Assembly: GCA_027531145.1 (NCBI GenBank)
Contig: JAPZRF010000012.1
Span: forward strand, 36,837 to 100,836
Length of the DNA stretch: 64,000 nucleotides
Direction of reading: 5' to 3'
From: Brevundimonas sp.
GTDB taxonomy: Bacteria; Pseudomonadota; Alphaproteobacteria; Caulobacterales; Caulobacteraceae
Positions 1-9,239 of the stretch are shown piece by piece (within the stretch, counting starts at the first letter, position 1; each line of letters starts with the position of its first letter). The notes below the pieces were generated by a model. That model did not search any database. It saw only the letters and a list, made by a program, of their open reading frames with translations, and was not told where the DNA came from. A program made the position numbers and the translations under genes.

Positions 1-801
1 GCGGATATTGTCGCGTTCGCAGGTCACGGTCGGCCCGGCGTCGAAAATGTCTACCAGGCCGTTGGGGCGAAAACCCTCGCTCTCCAGCAGCGCCATGGCC
101 GGGACGCCCTGGGGATGGACCTTGCCGATCACCGCCCTCGCAGGCTCGGGCAGCAGCTGGACATAGATCGGGTGACGCGGGGCGAGGTCGAGGATGAACT
201 GCTTGTCCGTCGACCCCGTCATGCGGTCCGCGTCGTCGAACTCCATCGGGAAGAACTTGTGCGCCACATGATCCCAGAAGGGGCAGGCGCCGTCGGGGGT
301 AAAGACGCCGCGCAACTCGGCCAGCACGGTATCGCCAAAAAGGTCCGGCTCGGCCCCGATCAGCATGTAGCGCGACTGGCTGAGCAGGCGGCCCGCCCCG
401 CCCTTGCGCCGGTCGGCCTTTAGGAACAGCGAGCCGACCTCGCTCCAGCCAGTACACTCGTTGACCAGCACGAGGGTCTGGTGATCCAGCCGCAGGTTCA
501 GGGACGGCGAGAGCTGGGTCGCATTCACCACCCGGAACGAGAAGAAGGGCCGGTCCAGCCCGACCGCCGCCTTGACCCCGCCGACGCCGTCGACGTCGCC
601 GGTGTCGCTCTCCTCGAGCATCAGGGTGTACCAGCGGGCCGTCGGGTCGATGGTCCCGCGGAAGCTGTCGCGGCTGAGGTCGAGCCGCTGGATCAGCTGG
701 TCGGGGTCCTCGGGCAGGCTGGTGAAGCCGGGGCCGGACAGGATGGCCAACTCCAGAAGGGAGTCCAGATCGTCGGGTCCGGCCGGACGCACCACCAGCA
801 T
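1..801 (-). CDS. astA: Arginine N-succinyltransferase (AstA), C-terminus outside the window
   Basis: The minus strand reads open from the ATG at 801 to the window edge, 267 codons, so the C-terminus is missing. AstA transfers succinate from succinyl-CoA to the alpha-amino group of arginine, the first step of the AST catabolic pathway. The translation starts MLVVRPAGPDDLDSLLELA and carries a GNAT-like segment around residues 125-150 (SLFLKADRRKGGAGRLLSQS), followed by FWDHVAHKFFPMEFDDAD, all typical of AstA. The start codon overlaps the stop of the upstream M20 hydrolase gene (ATGA), so the two are probably translationally coupled. Family identity is recognised from sequence. Substrate is inferred from the family and has not been separated from ornithine-preferring paralogues. 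Confidence 0.88.
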   Translation of the reverse strand, partial: MLVVRPAGPDDLDSLLELAILSGPGFTSLPEDPDQLIQRLDLSRDSFRGTIDPTARWYTLMLEESDTGDVDGVGGVKAAVGLDRPFFSFRVVNATQLSPSLNLRLDHQTLVLVNECTGWSEVGSLFLKADRRKGGAGRLLSQSRYMLIGAEPDLFGDTVLAELRGVFTPDGACPFWDHVAHKFFPMEFDDADRMTGSTDKQFILDLAPRHPIYVQLLPEPARAVIGKVHPQGVPAMALLESEGFRPNGLVDIFDAGPTVTCERDNIR

Positions 802-2051
802 CAGAGGCCCTCCAGCCGCAGCTGCTTCAGCTTCATGGCGTCGATCTCGCCCGAGGCCGCCTTGCACAGGATCAGGGTCGACAGTTGGGTCCGCTCCACG
901 AAGCTGTCGGGCCAGGCGAACTCCTGCTCCGAATGGATCAGGCCGCCGCGCACCCCCAGGGTGTCTACGTTAGGTAGGCCGGCGGCATGCAGATTGTTGC
1001 CCTCGCAGACCCCACCCGACGGCGACCAGGCGATGGTCTGGCCCAGCAGGGCACCAGTCTCGCGCACCGCCTCGAAAAGGGCCGACTGGGCCGCGTCCAT
1101 GGGCTTGGGTGGTCGGGTGAATCCGCCATGCAGGGCGACGGTCAGGCCCTCGAACGGGGGCGCGGCAACAACCTCGGCTATAGCCGCGGAGATCCAGTCT
1201 GCCGCGGCGCGGTCGGGCACGCGCACGTTGAAGCGCACGACAGCGCTGTCGGCGACGACGTTCAGCGCCCCGCCGCCGGAAATGCGCGCGACATTGACGG
1301 TCACTTCGTCGCGCTGGCCGTTCAGGGCGTGCAGGACGGCGGCGAGCATGGCCGCGCCGGCCACGGCGTTGCGGCCTTCGGCGAAGGCGCGGCCGGCATG
1401 TGCGGCCCTGCCGCTGACTACGACATGGAAGTTGCCGCTACCCTTGCGCGCACCGGCCAGTCGCCCGTCGGCCAGCGCGGGCTCATAGGTCAGGCCCAGG
1501 TGCCCCCGGGCCCCCAGCTCCGCCAGCAGCGGTGCGGAGGCCGGCGAGCCGATCTCCTCGTCGGGCGACAGCAGGGCCGTCCAGCCCAGGCGTTCGCGGT
1601 CGGGGTGGGTCTCGAAGGCCTCGAGCGCGCCCAGCAGGACGGAGATACCGCCCTTCATGTCGGCGATGCCGGGACCGTTCAGCGCCCCGTCGTGACGCGA
1701 CACTACCGTTTGGAAGACGCTGTCGCGCGGATAGACGGTATCGTAGTGCCCGGTCAGCACGATCTGGATCGGGGCCTCGGGCCGCGCGCTGATCCTCAGC
1801 GCGTCCGGGCTGCGGCGGGCGATCAGGCTGCCGTCGTCGGCGACGGTGGAGAAGCCCTGCGTCGGCACGCGGCTGACCTCGGCCGGCAAGCGCGCCGCCT
1901 CGGTCTCCAGCAGGTCGAGGATGGCCTCAAGGCCTTCCACATGGTCGCTGCCGGAATTCACGTTCGACCAGCGCACGGCGCGGTCGATGAGGACCTCCGC
2001 CCCCCGCCCGACCAAGTCGAGGGCGGCATGATCCTGTTCGAGAATCCGCAT
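801..2051 (-). CDS. M20-family metal-dependent hydrolase in the ast operon
   Basis: A 416-aa M20/M28-type zinc hydrolase. Metal ligands are visible: H102 and D104 (GHYDTVYPRD), bridging D131 (GPGIADMKGG), general base E165 with E166 (SPDEEIGS), and a C-terminal His (GGLIHSEQEF). A HAGRAFAEGRNA segment marks the dimerisation or lid domain. It is immediately upstream of astA and overlaps it by 4 nt. The family includes acetylornithine deacetylase, succinyl-DAP desuccinylase and carboxypeptidase G2. Its position suggests it removes succinate or another acyl group from an AST-pathway intermediate, perhaps replacing AstE; this is inference. Not AstE itself, which belongs to a different family. Confidence 0.85.
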   Translation of the reverse strand: MRILEQDHAALDLVGRGAEVLIDRAVRWSNVNSGSDHVEGLEAILDLLETEAARLPAEVSRVPTQGFSTVADDGSLIARRSPDALRISARPEAPIQIVLTGHYDTVYPRDSVFQTVVSRHDGALNGPGIADMKGGISVLLGALEAFETHPDRERLGWTALLSPDEEIGSPASAPLLAELGARGHLGLTYEPALADGRLAGARKGSGNFHVVVSGRAAHAGRAFAEGRNAVAGAAMLAAVLHALNGQRDEVTVNVARISGGGALNVVADSAVVRFNVRVPDRAAADWISAAIAEVVAAPPFEGLTVALHGGFTRPPKPMDAAQSALFEAVRETGALLGQTIAWSPSGGVCEGNNLHAAGLPNVDTLGVRGGLIHSEQEFAWPDSFVERTQLSTLILCKAASGEIDAMKLKQLRLEGL

Positions 2052-2180
2052 GTTCTGGTTCTACCTCCGCCCGCGGCGAAGGTGAACCCCGGGACCCGCG
2101 GGATCGTCTAGCGGGGGGGGCTTGTGTAAGGGTTCCTTGTCATGTAAAGGACGTTTGTCATTCTCAAGGAGGTTGATGAC

Positions 2181-2711
2181 ATGTCCGGTCTGATCGCGGG
2201 GCTGAGCCCCGCCGCCAAACTCACCAACGAGGCCGAGGCCAGGGCGTCCGCCCGCGCCAGCGCCGTTTCGATCGTGCTGGGCGTCATCTGGGGCGGGGTG
2301 AATCTCGCCTGGATGACCAGCCCCGAGGGCGCGGCCATCATGCAGCAGGCCATGGCGGCGTCGGCCACGCCGGAGACGGCGGCGATGATGGAGGGGGCCA
2401 TGGGGGCCATGATTGGCCTGATGGCCTTCTTCATCGGCCTGCAGCTGATCTTCGCCGGCATCCAGTGGTTCAAGCCGAACATGATCGTGCCGATCCTGTT
2501 CCTGCTGCTGGTCGTCTATGGCTTGCTGACCAGTGTGATGGGCCTCGTTATGGCGGACCAGATGGCCGCGATGATGGGCCCGCAGCCGCAGCTGGCTCCG
2601 TGGCTGACTTATGGCTCGCTCGCCGTGCTCGTCATCCAGCTGATGTTGCACATCTCGGGCATCCGCGGTGCCTCGGCCCTGTCGAAGTTCCGCCGCGACG
2701 CCGCGGCCTGA
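2181..2711 (+). CDS. Small integral membrane protein of unknown function
   Basis: A 176-aa protein with four likely membrane segments: about residues 28-46, 72-92, 98-122 and 133-155. It is Ala/Met-rich and ends in a basic tail (KFRRDAAA). A strong ribosome-binding site, AAGGAGG at about 2166-2172, precedes the ATG, which supports the start. I do not recognise a named family. It stands alone, divergent from the M20-astA operon and facing the end of tamB. Two copies of TTGTCAT lie 18 nt apart just upstream (2137 and 2155) and could be an operator. Confidence 0.75.
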   Translation: MSGLIAGLSPAAKLTNEAEARASARASAVSIVLGVIWGGVNLAWMTSPEGAAIMQQAMAASATPETAAMMEGAMGAMIGLMAFFIGLQLIFAGIQWFKPNMIVPILFLLLVVYGLLTSVMGLVMADQMAAMMGPQPQLAPWLTYGSLAVLVIQLMLHISGIRGASALSKFRRDAAA

Positions 2712-2729
2712 AATCCGACGGCGTAAGCC

Positions 2730-5700
2730 TCAGTCGCGCCGGTTCGGGCGCCGGTCCGTGCGATCGGCCCTGGTCGGGCGCGACTCTCGCCGCCAGCGGA
2801 TCGACAGGCTGGCCTGGCCCTGTCCGCCGACGCTGGAAGTCAACGCCAGATTGCGCTGTACCTGCCACTCGACATTGACCCCGGCACCACCCTCGCCACC
2901 GCCGATAATCTCCAGATAGACATCATCGGAAATGTAACGCCCGCCGGCAACGGTCAGGGCCGAGGCCTCGCCGCCGAACGACAGCCGGTCCAGCCCCGCC
3001 AGCTCGCGCAGGTTGCCGATGATGTCGAAACCGCTACCGCCGGCCAGCGACGCCACCCCTGACGCCAGCTGCGCCGCCTCGAAGGCCGACAGCTGCGACG
3101 CCGACCGCCCGAACAGCACCTGAGCCAGCACCTCGTCCTGGGGCAGGGCGGGGGAAGAGGTGAGGGCGATATCCGGCCGCGCCGCCGTGCCCGTCACCCG
3201 GATCGTCGCCGTCAGGGCCGGATCCTCGCGTAACGCCGACAGGTTCAGCCGGATGTTCTCCGGATTGGTCGACAGGGTCACCGAGCCGGTATCGTCGAAC
3301 ACGAAGCGCTTGCCGCCGAACTCGTAGTCGCCACGCACCACCCGCGCCGTGCCGCTCAGGTTCGGGGCTGTCAGGGCACCGGTCACCCGCGCATTCAGGC
3401 TGAGGAAGACATTGAGCCCGCGACCGGTCACCTTCACCGCCGGGCCCGGGGCGCGCACGGTCATGTCGAGGCCGATGGTCGGGCCGCGCGGCCCGCGCAC
3501 CACGTCAGCGGGCGGGTCGCCGCCGGGGCGGTTGATCTCCACGACCTCCAGCGGAACAATGCCGCTGGAGCCCGGCAGGTTGGGCCGCACTACCGCGTCG
3601 TCGATCTCGATCCGCCCGACGAGGGCGATGTCGCCGTCCGCCCCGCGCGTGGCGGTCACTGGCCCGGAAGCCTTGGCGGTGGCCAGGTCGTTGTCGATGA
3701 TGGTGAAGCCGTCGAGGTTGAGCGTGAAGGTCGAGCCCCCACCCTGCCGCAGATTCAGCCGTCCTGATCCCTCGACGCGGCCTTCGCCCTCGTCCCGGGC
3801 GCTGAAACTCTGGATCACCGCCGCCTCGTCGTCGAAGCGGCTGTCCAGCGTCAACCGGCGCAACACGAGGCCCGAAGCGCTGTCGCTGAAGCTGCCGTCG
3901 GCAAGCGTCAAAACCCCATTGAGACGGGGATCAGCGATCGAGCCGGCGACCGTGGCCCGACCGTTGACGGTCCCCGCGAGCACGCGGCCGCCGCCGATGA
4001 ACAGGTCCCAGAGCGGCTGGACCTGCCCACGGGCGAACACCTCGCCGGCCATCGGCCGCGTCCGGGCCACTGCCAGCCCCAGGGGTGCCGCCGACGCCTC
4101 GACCGGCAGGGTCAGGTCGACGCCCGCCTGAACCACCCCCTCATCCACGACAGACGCCTCCACCCGCAGACGATCGTCGAGCAGCCGGGCGTCGAGCCGG
4201 CCGTTGACCGACACGCCGCCATCTGCGCTGCGCACCTGGTTGAGGGTGACATTGGCGGCACCGGTCAGGTCGTCGCCGGCCCCGCGCAGGGTCACCCGGC
4301 CACTCACCCGGCCTGCCAGATCCTCGAACAGGGACGCCAGCTCGACACTGGTCAGATCGGCCTGCAGGAGGGTCGCGTTGGCGTCGGTGCGCAACTCGCC
4401 CAACAGGATGCCTCCGCCGACCGTCAGGTCGAGGCGCGCCACGCGGCCGTCGCCGCTGATCGCCAGCACCGCCGGCGTGCGTGTGGTGAATGGCACCTCG
4501 CGCATCTGGCCGCCGCCGGAGAGAGTCAGGGTCTGGGCCGTATCCGTGCGGGCGTAGACTCCGGATCCGTACAGCGCCAGTGGTGTCGGACCAGCAACGC
4601 GGGCGTCGATCGTGAACGGCAGTCGCTCAAGGCTGCCCTGGCCGTCAAGCTCGAGCGACTGGATTACATAGCTGGCCCCGGCGAAGCGCACGTTGCGGCC
4701 CGACACGTCGAGCACGGCGACCCCTGCTGCGGCGGTTTCGGTCAAGCGCACGCGGCCTTCGGCGCGGCCGGCGCTAAGGAAGGCGCCGGGACCGGCCGTA
4801 AACGACAGATCCGCCGAGGCCGGGGTGCTGCCGGTCAGCGCAATCGCCCCCTGGGCCCGCAGGCCGCCAGCGTCCAGCGCGACGTTGGACATCTGCACGC
4901 CCCCCCTGGCGAGGCGGAAGACGCCGGAGGCGCGCGCGGGGCCGTAGTTCGAGCCGCTGACCAGGGCGATGCGACCGTCCGAGGCGTCGGCACCGCGGCG
5001 GAAGCTGAGGGTGAGGTCGGCATTGGTCAGGGTCAGCGGGCCGGCGGCGACCCGGGCGAAGTCGGCGGTCAGGTCGAGACGCGGCCGGGCCAGAGGACCG
5101 GTCAGGGCCCCTTCACCGGTGGCGGCTCCCTCGATCTCCAGCGGGCCGATCCCGAATGGACCCTCGGCCTGCCAGTCGAGGGCGAGGGCCAGCTCGCCTG
5201 CCTTGCGGATCAGGCCGCGCGCCCCGCCCGTGATGTGCTCGCCGGTCAGGGTCAGTCGGTCGACGGTGACCGGACCGGTCCCGAGACTCCCGCCCAGCTT
5301 CAGCGCGGGTTGGTCGCCAAGCAGGCGATCCAGTTCGGCGAAACCGGTGCGGAGGTTCCTGCCCCGTCCTTCAATGCCGACCTGCCAGGTCGCGCCCGGG
5401 CGCGCGGCGGTGGCCCGCAGCCGGCCGCGGAACTCGCCGGTCGCGCCGGGACGAAGGTCCGCCAGCCGGGTAAGGGCGATGTCCCCGCCAAACGTCAGGC
5501 CGCCGGTCAGGGCCCGTCCGCCGCGTCCGTCGATCTGCAGGCTCCGGCTCGCCAAAGCGACCCGGTCGAGGGCGATCACCCCCTCGCGGCTGCGCCAGAC
5601 GGTGAAGCGGAGGCTAGGGCGTGGTCCCAGCAGGCCGCCGACAGGCCCGTCCGCACCGCCGGCGGCCTGCAGCTCGCCGCTCAGTTCGAGCCTGCCATCG

Positions 5701-6950
5701 TGAGCGGAAAGCGCGAGCGGCCCGGAGAGCCCTCGCGCCCGCCAGCCGGCCGCGTCGACTCCCTCGACGTCGACTTCGCCCTGAAGCCGCCAGCGCTCAG
5801 CGTCGCCGCGGAACACCCCCACGTAGCGCGTTGCGCCGGCCAGCGGCCGACCGGCGAGCCGGGACAGGGACGGCGAGATGAGCGTGAAGTCCAGCCCGTC
5901 CGGCACGCTACGGTCGGACATGCGGACCACGCCCCTCGCGGTGGACTGCACGTTTTCGGCCAGCAGCCGCCACGCCATGCCCTGGTCCTCGCTGTCGCGC
6001 ACCGGCACGGCTGCAAAGCCGAACCGCGCCGTGCGTCCGATCCGGTCCACGAACGGGGCCAGCAGGTCCGAGCCGCTGAAGTCGGCGAACCCTGAAACCC
6101 GCGCTCCGTCAGGTCCATAGGCACCCTGCACCACCAGGGGCGTGAAGCGGCCGGTGCGTACCCGGGCGAGGATGTCGCGGCCATTCACGAGGGCGCGGGC
6201 CATGAAGGGCTGATCGGTCGGGTAGCCCAGTGCGCCGGCGATTGGTCCGCCCTGCGACTCCTCCGCTCTGAGGTCGAGCCGCAGATCCGCGGGGTCGTCG
6301 CTCAGACGCGCGTTCAGACGCAGGAAGTCGCCCGCGCGCGACAGGCTGTCGGCCTCCAGCCGCACCTGCCGCTCGCCACGGCGGGGCAGGGCGGCGTCGC
6401 CCGAAAGGCTCCAGCGGCCGTAGGTGCGGCTGAAACCCTCCAGCAGCTCCACCTCGGCGGCGAAATGGTCGATATCGATCGACAGGGGCTGTCTGGCCGA
6501 GGGCTCGTCGGACGGCGGGAGGTTGGGCCGACGAATGACGCGGATGAGACCGGCCTCGATGCGATCCGCATGAAAGCGCCGGGTCAGCAGGGGCCAGACG
6601 GACCAGTCGACCCGAACGTCGCGCAGTTCCAGCCAGACACCCTCGTCGTCTTCCACTGTGACCCGGCTGAGGCCGAAGTTGTCGAACAGGTCGCCCGTCA
6701 GCCCCTCGACACCAAGACGGCCGAAACGGCCAAGACTCTGGCCGGCGACGAAGCTGGTGACGAGCTCGCGACCCGGCCCGGTCGCCAGATACAAGCGACC
6801 GCCGACCATCAGCATGATCACGAGCGCCAGCAGGCCGCCGAGCACACCGCCGGCGATCAGGGCGGCGAGCCGACGGCGCGACCTGCGCCGGCGTGGTGCC
6901 GCTGTCGCTGTTTCGACTTCCGTCTCGGTGTCCGGGGGCAGTTCGGTCAA
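2730..6950 (-). CDS. tamB: TamB, translocation and assembly module inner-membrane protein
   Basis: A 1406-aa AsmA/TamB-like protein. It has a basic cytoplasmic N-terminus (about residues 18-28), one membrane anchor (about 29-50) and a very long periplasmic beta-rich region. The C-terminal DUF490 domain includes RGDYEFGGKRFVFDDTGSV and SRPALPQDEVLAQVLFGR-like segments (ALPQDEVLAQVLFGRSASQ here), both diagnostic. TamB spans the periplasm as a lipid-lined groove and works with the outer-membrane protein TamA in envelope biogenesis and anterograde phospholipid transport. Its start overlaps the tamA stop by 4 nt, so the two are one operon. Length is normal for alphaproteobacterial TamB. Confidence 0.95.
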   Translation of the reverse strand: MTELPPDTETEVETATAAPRRRRSRRRLAALIAGGVLGGLLALVIMLMVGGRLYLATGPGRELVTSFVAGQSLGRFGRLGVEGLTGDLFDNFGLSRVTVEDDEGVWLELRDVRVDWSVWPLLTRRFHADRIEAGLIRVIRRPNLPPSDEPSARQPLSIDIDHFAAEVELLEGFSRTYGRWSLSGDAALPRRGERQVRLEADSLSRAGDFLRLNARLSDDPADLRLDLRAEESQGGPIAGALGYPTDQPFMARALVNGRDILARVRTGRFTPLVVQGAYGPDGARVSGFADFSGSDLLAPFVDRIGRTARFGFAAVPVRDSEDQGMAWRLLAENVQSTARGVVRMSDRSVPDGLDFTLISPSLSRLAGRPLAGATRYVGVFRGDAERWRLQGEVDVEGVDAAGWRARGLSGPLALSAHDGRLELSGELQAAGGADGPVGGLLGPRPSLRFTVWRSREGVIALDRVALASRSLQIDGRGGRALTGGLTFGGDIALTRLADLRPGATGEFRGRLRATAARPGATWQVGIEGRGRNLRTGFAELDRLLGDQPALKLGGSLGTGPVTVDRLTLTGEHITGGARGLIRKAGELALALDWQAEGPFGIGPLEIEGAATGEGALTGPLARPRLDLTADFARVAAGPLTLTNADLTLSFRRGADASDGRIALVSGSNYGPARASGVFRLARGGVQMSNVALDAGGLRAQGAIALTGSTPASADLSFTAGPGAFLSAGRAEGRVRLTETAAAGVAVLDVSGRNVRFAGASYVIQSLELDGQGSLERLPFTIDARVAGPTPLALYGSGVYARTDTAQTLTLSGGGQMREVPFTTRTPAVLAISGDGRVARLDLTVGGGILLGELRTDANATLLQADLTSVELASLFEDLAGRVSGRVTLRGAGDDLTGAANVTLNQVRSADGGVSVNGRLDARLLDDRLRVEASVVDEGVVQAGVDLTLPVEASAAPLGLAVARTRPMAGEVFARGQVQPLWDLFIGGGRVLAGTVNGRATVAGSIADPRLNGVLTLADGSFSDSASGLVLRRLTLDSRFDDEAAVIQSFSARDEGEGRVEGSGRLNLRQGGGSTFTLNLDGFTIIDNDLATAKASGPVTATRGADGDIALVGRIEIDDAVVRPNLPGSSGIVPLEVVEINRPGGDPPADVVRGPRGPTIGLDMTVRAPGPAVKVTGRGLNVFLSLNARVTGALTAPNLSGTARVVRGDYEFGGKRFVFDDTGSVTLSTNPENIRLNLSALREDPALTATIRVTGTAARPDIALTSSPALPQDEVLAQVLFGRSASQLSAFEAAQLASGVASLAGGSGFDIIGNLRELAGLDRLSFGGEASALTVAGGRYISDDVYLEIIGGGEGGAGVNVEWQVQRNLALTSSVGGQGQASLSIRWRRESRPTRADRTDRRPNRRD

Positions 6951-8809
6951 AACGCCTGCCCGAAGCTGACATAGACTTGGAAACTGGCGTCGGAGTCGCG
7001 CCTGCTCAGTGGCACGGCGAGGTCAGCCCGGATCGGGCCGAAGCCGAGATTGTACCGGACACCGACGCCGGCCGCGTAGCGCACTTCATCTAGCGTCGGC
7101 GTTTCGCTGAAGCCAACCGAGCCGGCTTCGAGAAACACGACCCCGGCAAAGTTGCGCGGTAGCTGCTGCCGCAGCTCGATCGAGGCCTCGACCAGCGACA
7201 GACCGCCGCGTGGTGTGTCGTCTGGCAGTCGAGGATTGACGCCCTGGAAGCTGTAGCCGCGTACCGAGCCGCCGCCGCCGGAATAGAACAGTCGGTCCGA
7301 GGGGACCGTCAGCTCCGAACCGCCCGAAATGGAGCCGAACCTCGCCCGGCCGGCCACGACTGTCCGCGTGTCCGGGTCGAGCGGCAGATAGGCCGAGCCG
7401 GTCGCCTCGGTGCGGAGGAACAGTACCGTGTCCTCGCCTGTCACGGCGGTTGGCTGGACCGAGACCGACATGCGCCAGCCGCGGGTCGGGTCGAGCGGGT
7501 CGTTGGACCGGTCGATGTAGGCGCTACTGCGCCCGGTCAGGATCGCCAGATCCCGGTCAAAACGCACCGGCTGCGGCGGGGTCACCGAGATATCGAAGCG
7601 GCTCCCCTCATAGCGCCCTGCGTCGAGGCCCAAGCCGTAGCTGAACCAGGAGGTGCGCGCCAGACGCTGGGTGACGTCGGCGGCCAGAACCACCGCCTGA
7701 CGGCGGTAGGCGTCGGTGTCCTCGGCCACGAAGGCGGACTCTATCCTCAACGTGCGGCCCGGACTGCGCCAGTGAGGCAGGCTGAGCAGCGCGCCAATCC
7801 GGCTGTCGATCGTCGCCAGTCGCGCCCCGAACCTCAGGGTGTCGGCGCGCCCGAATTGGTTGCGAAGGGTCCACGCGCCCTCGACGCCCGTGCCTTCCGC
7901 TGTGGAGTAGCTCAGGCCGGCTTCCTGCACCCGGCGGGGGCTGTCGGTCAGGGTGACAATGACCGGCCGGTTGCCATCCGCGAGCGTCTGCTCCCGCGGC
8001 GCGAGCGCGACCGCGACCCCGTCGTAGACGCCCGTCTCGGTGAGGCGTCGCTCAAGTTCGGCCACGGCCTCGGGCTGGTAGCGGGCACCGGGCCTCCATG
8101 GCGCAAGGCGCTCGACCCAGGCTGGACTGGTGTCCCCCCGGGTCTCGACGCGGACCCCGTCGAGCGTCACCAGGGCTCCGGCGTCGACACGAAAGGTCGG
8201 GGTCATGGTGCGCGTTTCATGGTCCACGACTACGCGTCGCGGGACTGCTGACGCGTCCGGATAGCCCTCGCGGGCCAGCCCGGCGATCACCCGGCCCTCC
8301 GCGGCGAGCACATCTGCGGCGCGGGCCGGGGTGCCGGCCAACATGCCGATGTCGGTTAGAACGACCGCTGCACTCTCCGGCGTCGGCGGCGCGTCGACCC
8401 ATTCGACCACCGGATCCTGAAGGAGAAACCGCGGTCCGGGCTCGATGCGCACCACGGGCTCGGGCCGGGTGTCGCCTTCGACTTCAGCAGAGATCGTCGG
8501 CTGGTAGTAGCCTTCCGAGCGCAGCAGCGCCTCGGCGGCCTCGGCGGCCCCGCGTGCGCGCCGGCGCGCCTCGAAGCGGTTGCCGGCCGGCTCCGCCGCC
8601 GTGCCGACGGCGCGTTCGATCTGGGCGCGAAGCTCCGGCGTCAGGTCCCCGAGAATCGTCACGCGCGGGTCCGCGGCGCTCGCCGAAGGGGCGAAGGCCA
8701 GGGGCGCCAGGGCGGCCGCCGCGATCAGCGCTCTGCAGGGTCGGATCAAGGGGCAGTCGGGTCCACAGGCTGGGCCGCGCGGGCGGCGGGTAGGAGACCA
8801 TGACATCAT
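6947..8809 (-). CDS. tamA: TamA, BamA/Omp85-family outer-membrane protein
   Basis: Up to 620 aa, with a signal peptide (ALIAAAALAPLAFAPSASA), N-terminal POTRA-type repeats (about residues 45-270) and a C-terminal 16-strand-type barrel. The barrel carries the Omp85 signatures GGGGSVRGYSFQGVNP and ends in a family-typical aromatic strand (SFQVYVSFGQAF). TamA is the outer-membrane partner of TamB. It overlaps tamB by 4 nt and follows a small lipoprotein gene by 23 nt. The start is uncertain: the ATG at 8809 has no clear ribosome-binding site and gives a long basic pre-signal region, so a start nearer the hydrophobic core is possible. Confidence 0.92.
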   Translation of the reverse strand: MMSWSPTRRPRGPACGPDCPLIRPCRALIAAAALAPLAFAPSASAADPRVTILGDLTPELRAQIERAVGTAAEPAGNRFEARRRARGAAEAAEALLRSEGYYQPTISAEVEGDTRPEPVVRIEPGPRFLLQDPVVEWVDAPPTPESAAVVLTDIGMLAGTPARAADVLAAEGRVIAGLAREGYPDASAVPRRVVVDHETRTMTPTFRVDAGALVTLDGVRVETRGDTSPAWVERLAPWRPGARYQPEAVAELERRLTETGVYDGVAVALAPREQTLADGNRPVIVTLTDSPRRVQEAGLSYSTAEGTGVEGAWTLRNQFGRADTLRFGARLATIDSRIGALLSLPHWRSPGRTLRIESAFVAEDTDAYRRQAVVLAADVTQRLARTSWFSYGLGLDAGRYEGSRFDISVTPPQPVRFDRDLAILTGRSSAYIDRSNDPLDPTRGWRMSVSVQPTAVTGEDTVLFLRTEATGSAYLPLDPDTRTVVAGRARFGSISGGSELTVPSDRLFYSGGGGSVRGYSFQGVNPRLPDDTPRGGLSLVEASIELRQQLPRNFAGVVFLEAGSVGFSETPTLDEVRYAAGVGVRYNLGFGPIRADLAVPLSRRDSDASFQVYVSFGQAF

Positions 8810-8832
8810 GGCCGGTAGGAGGCGCGATGGCC

Positions 8833-9111
8833 TCAGTAGAACAGGGTCTCACTTTCAGGCTGGACGCTGTCTGCAGCGTCCGGATCGGAGAGCGCGGGGC
8901 CGGGGGGCGCATCATCGGCTTCGGGGGTGTCCGGCTCGACCTCGGCCACCGCGTCTGATGCGACCGCCTCGGCCGGTTCGGCCGGGGGCGCCTCGTCCTC
9001 AAAGGCGGCGGTCCCGCCCAACGGGGCCTCGCAGGCCGCCAGACCAAGGGCCAACGCCAGACCGGCGGCCATGGAGGCCCGCCGGCGACCGCCCTGCGGT
9101 AAATGTCCCAT
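8833..9111 (-). CDS. Small predicted lipoprotein upstream of tamA
   Basis: A 92-aa protein with a signal sequence ending in a lipobox (ALGLAAC, Cys27) and then a very acidic Ala/Pro/Glu-rich tail of about 60 residues with no apparent fold. It is likely an anchored, disordered lipoprotein. It ends 23 nt before tamA on the same strand, so it probably heads a lipoprotein-tamA-tamB operon. No family is recognised. The lipobox and the operon position are the main reasons to believe it is a real gene. Confidence 0.65.
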   Translation of the reverse strand: MGHLPQGGRRRASMAAGLALALGLAACEAPLGGTAAFEDEAPPAEPAEAVASDAVAEVEPDTPEADDAPPGPALSDPDAADSVQPESETLFY

Positions 9112-9239
9112 GTGCTGTCATCCTACGCCGCACGACGGCTGCTCAACGCCCCCGGCGCGCCACCATTCCGGCGGGGCAAGGCGCGGCAACCAATCCTTAC
9201 GTCTTCTCCTGTAGCCTAAGGGACAGGAGGGACAAGGCC

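Noticed and set aside
8580..9239. N-terminal extension of the hybrid histidine kinase
   Set aside because: The upstream in-frame stretch is Arg/Pro-rich, antisense to tamA and the small lipoprotein gene, and the ATG at 9240 has a good ribosome-binding site.
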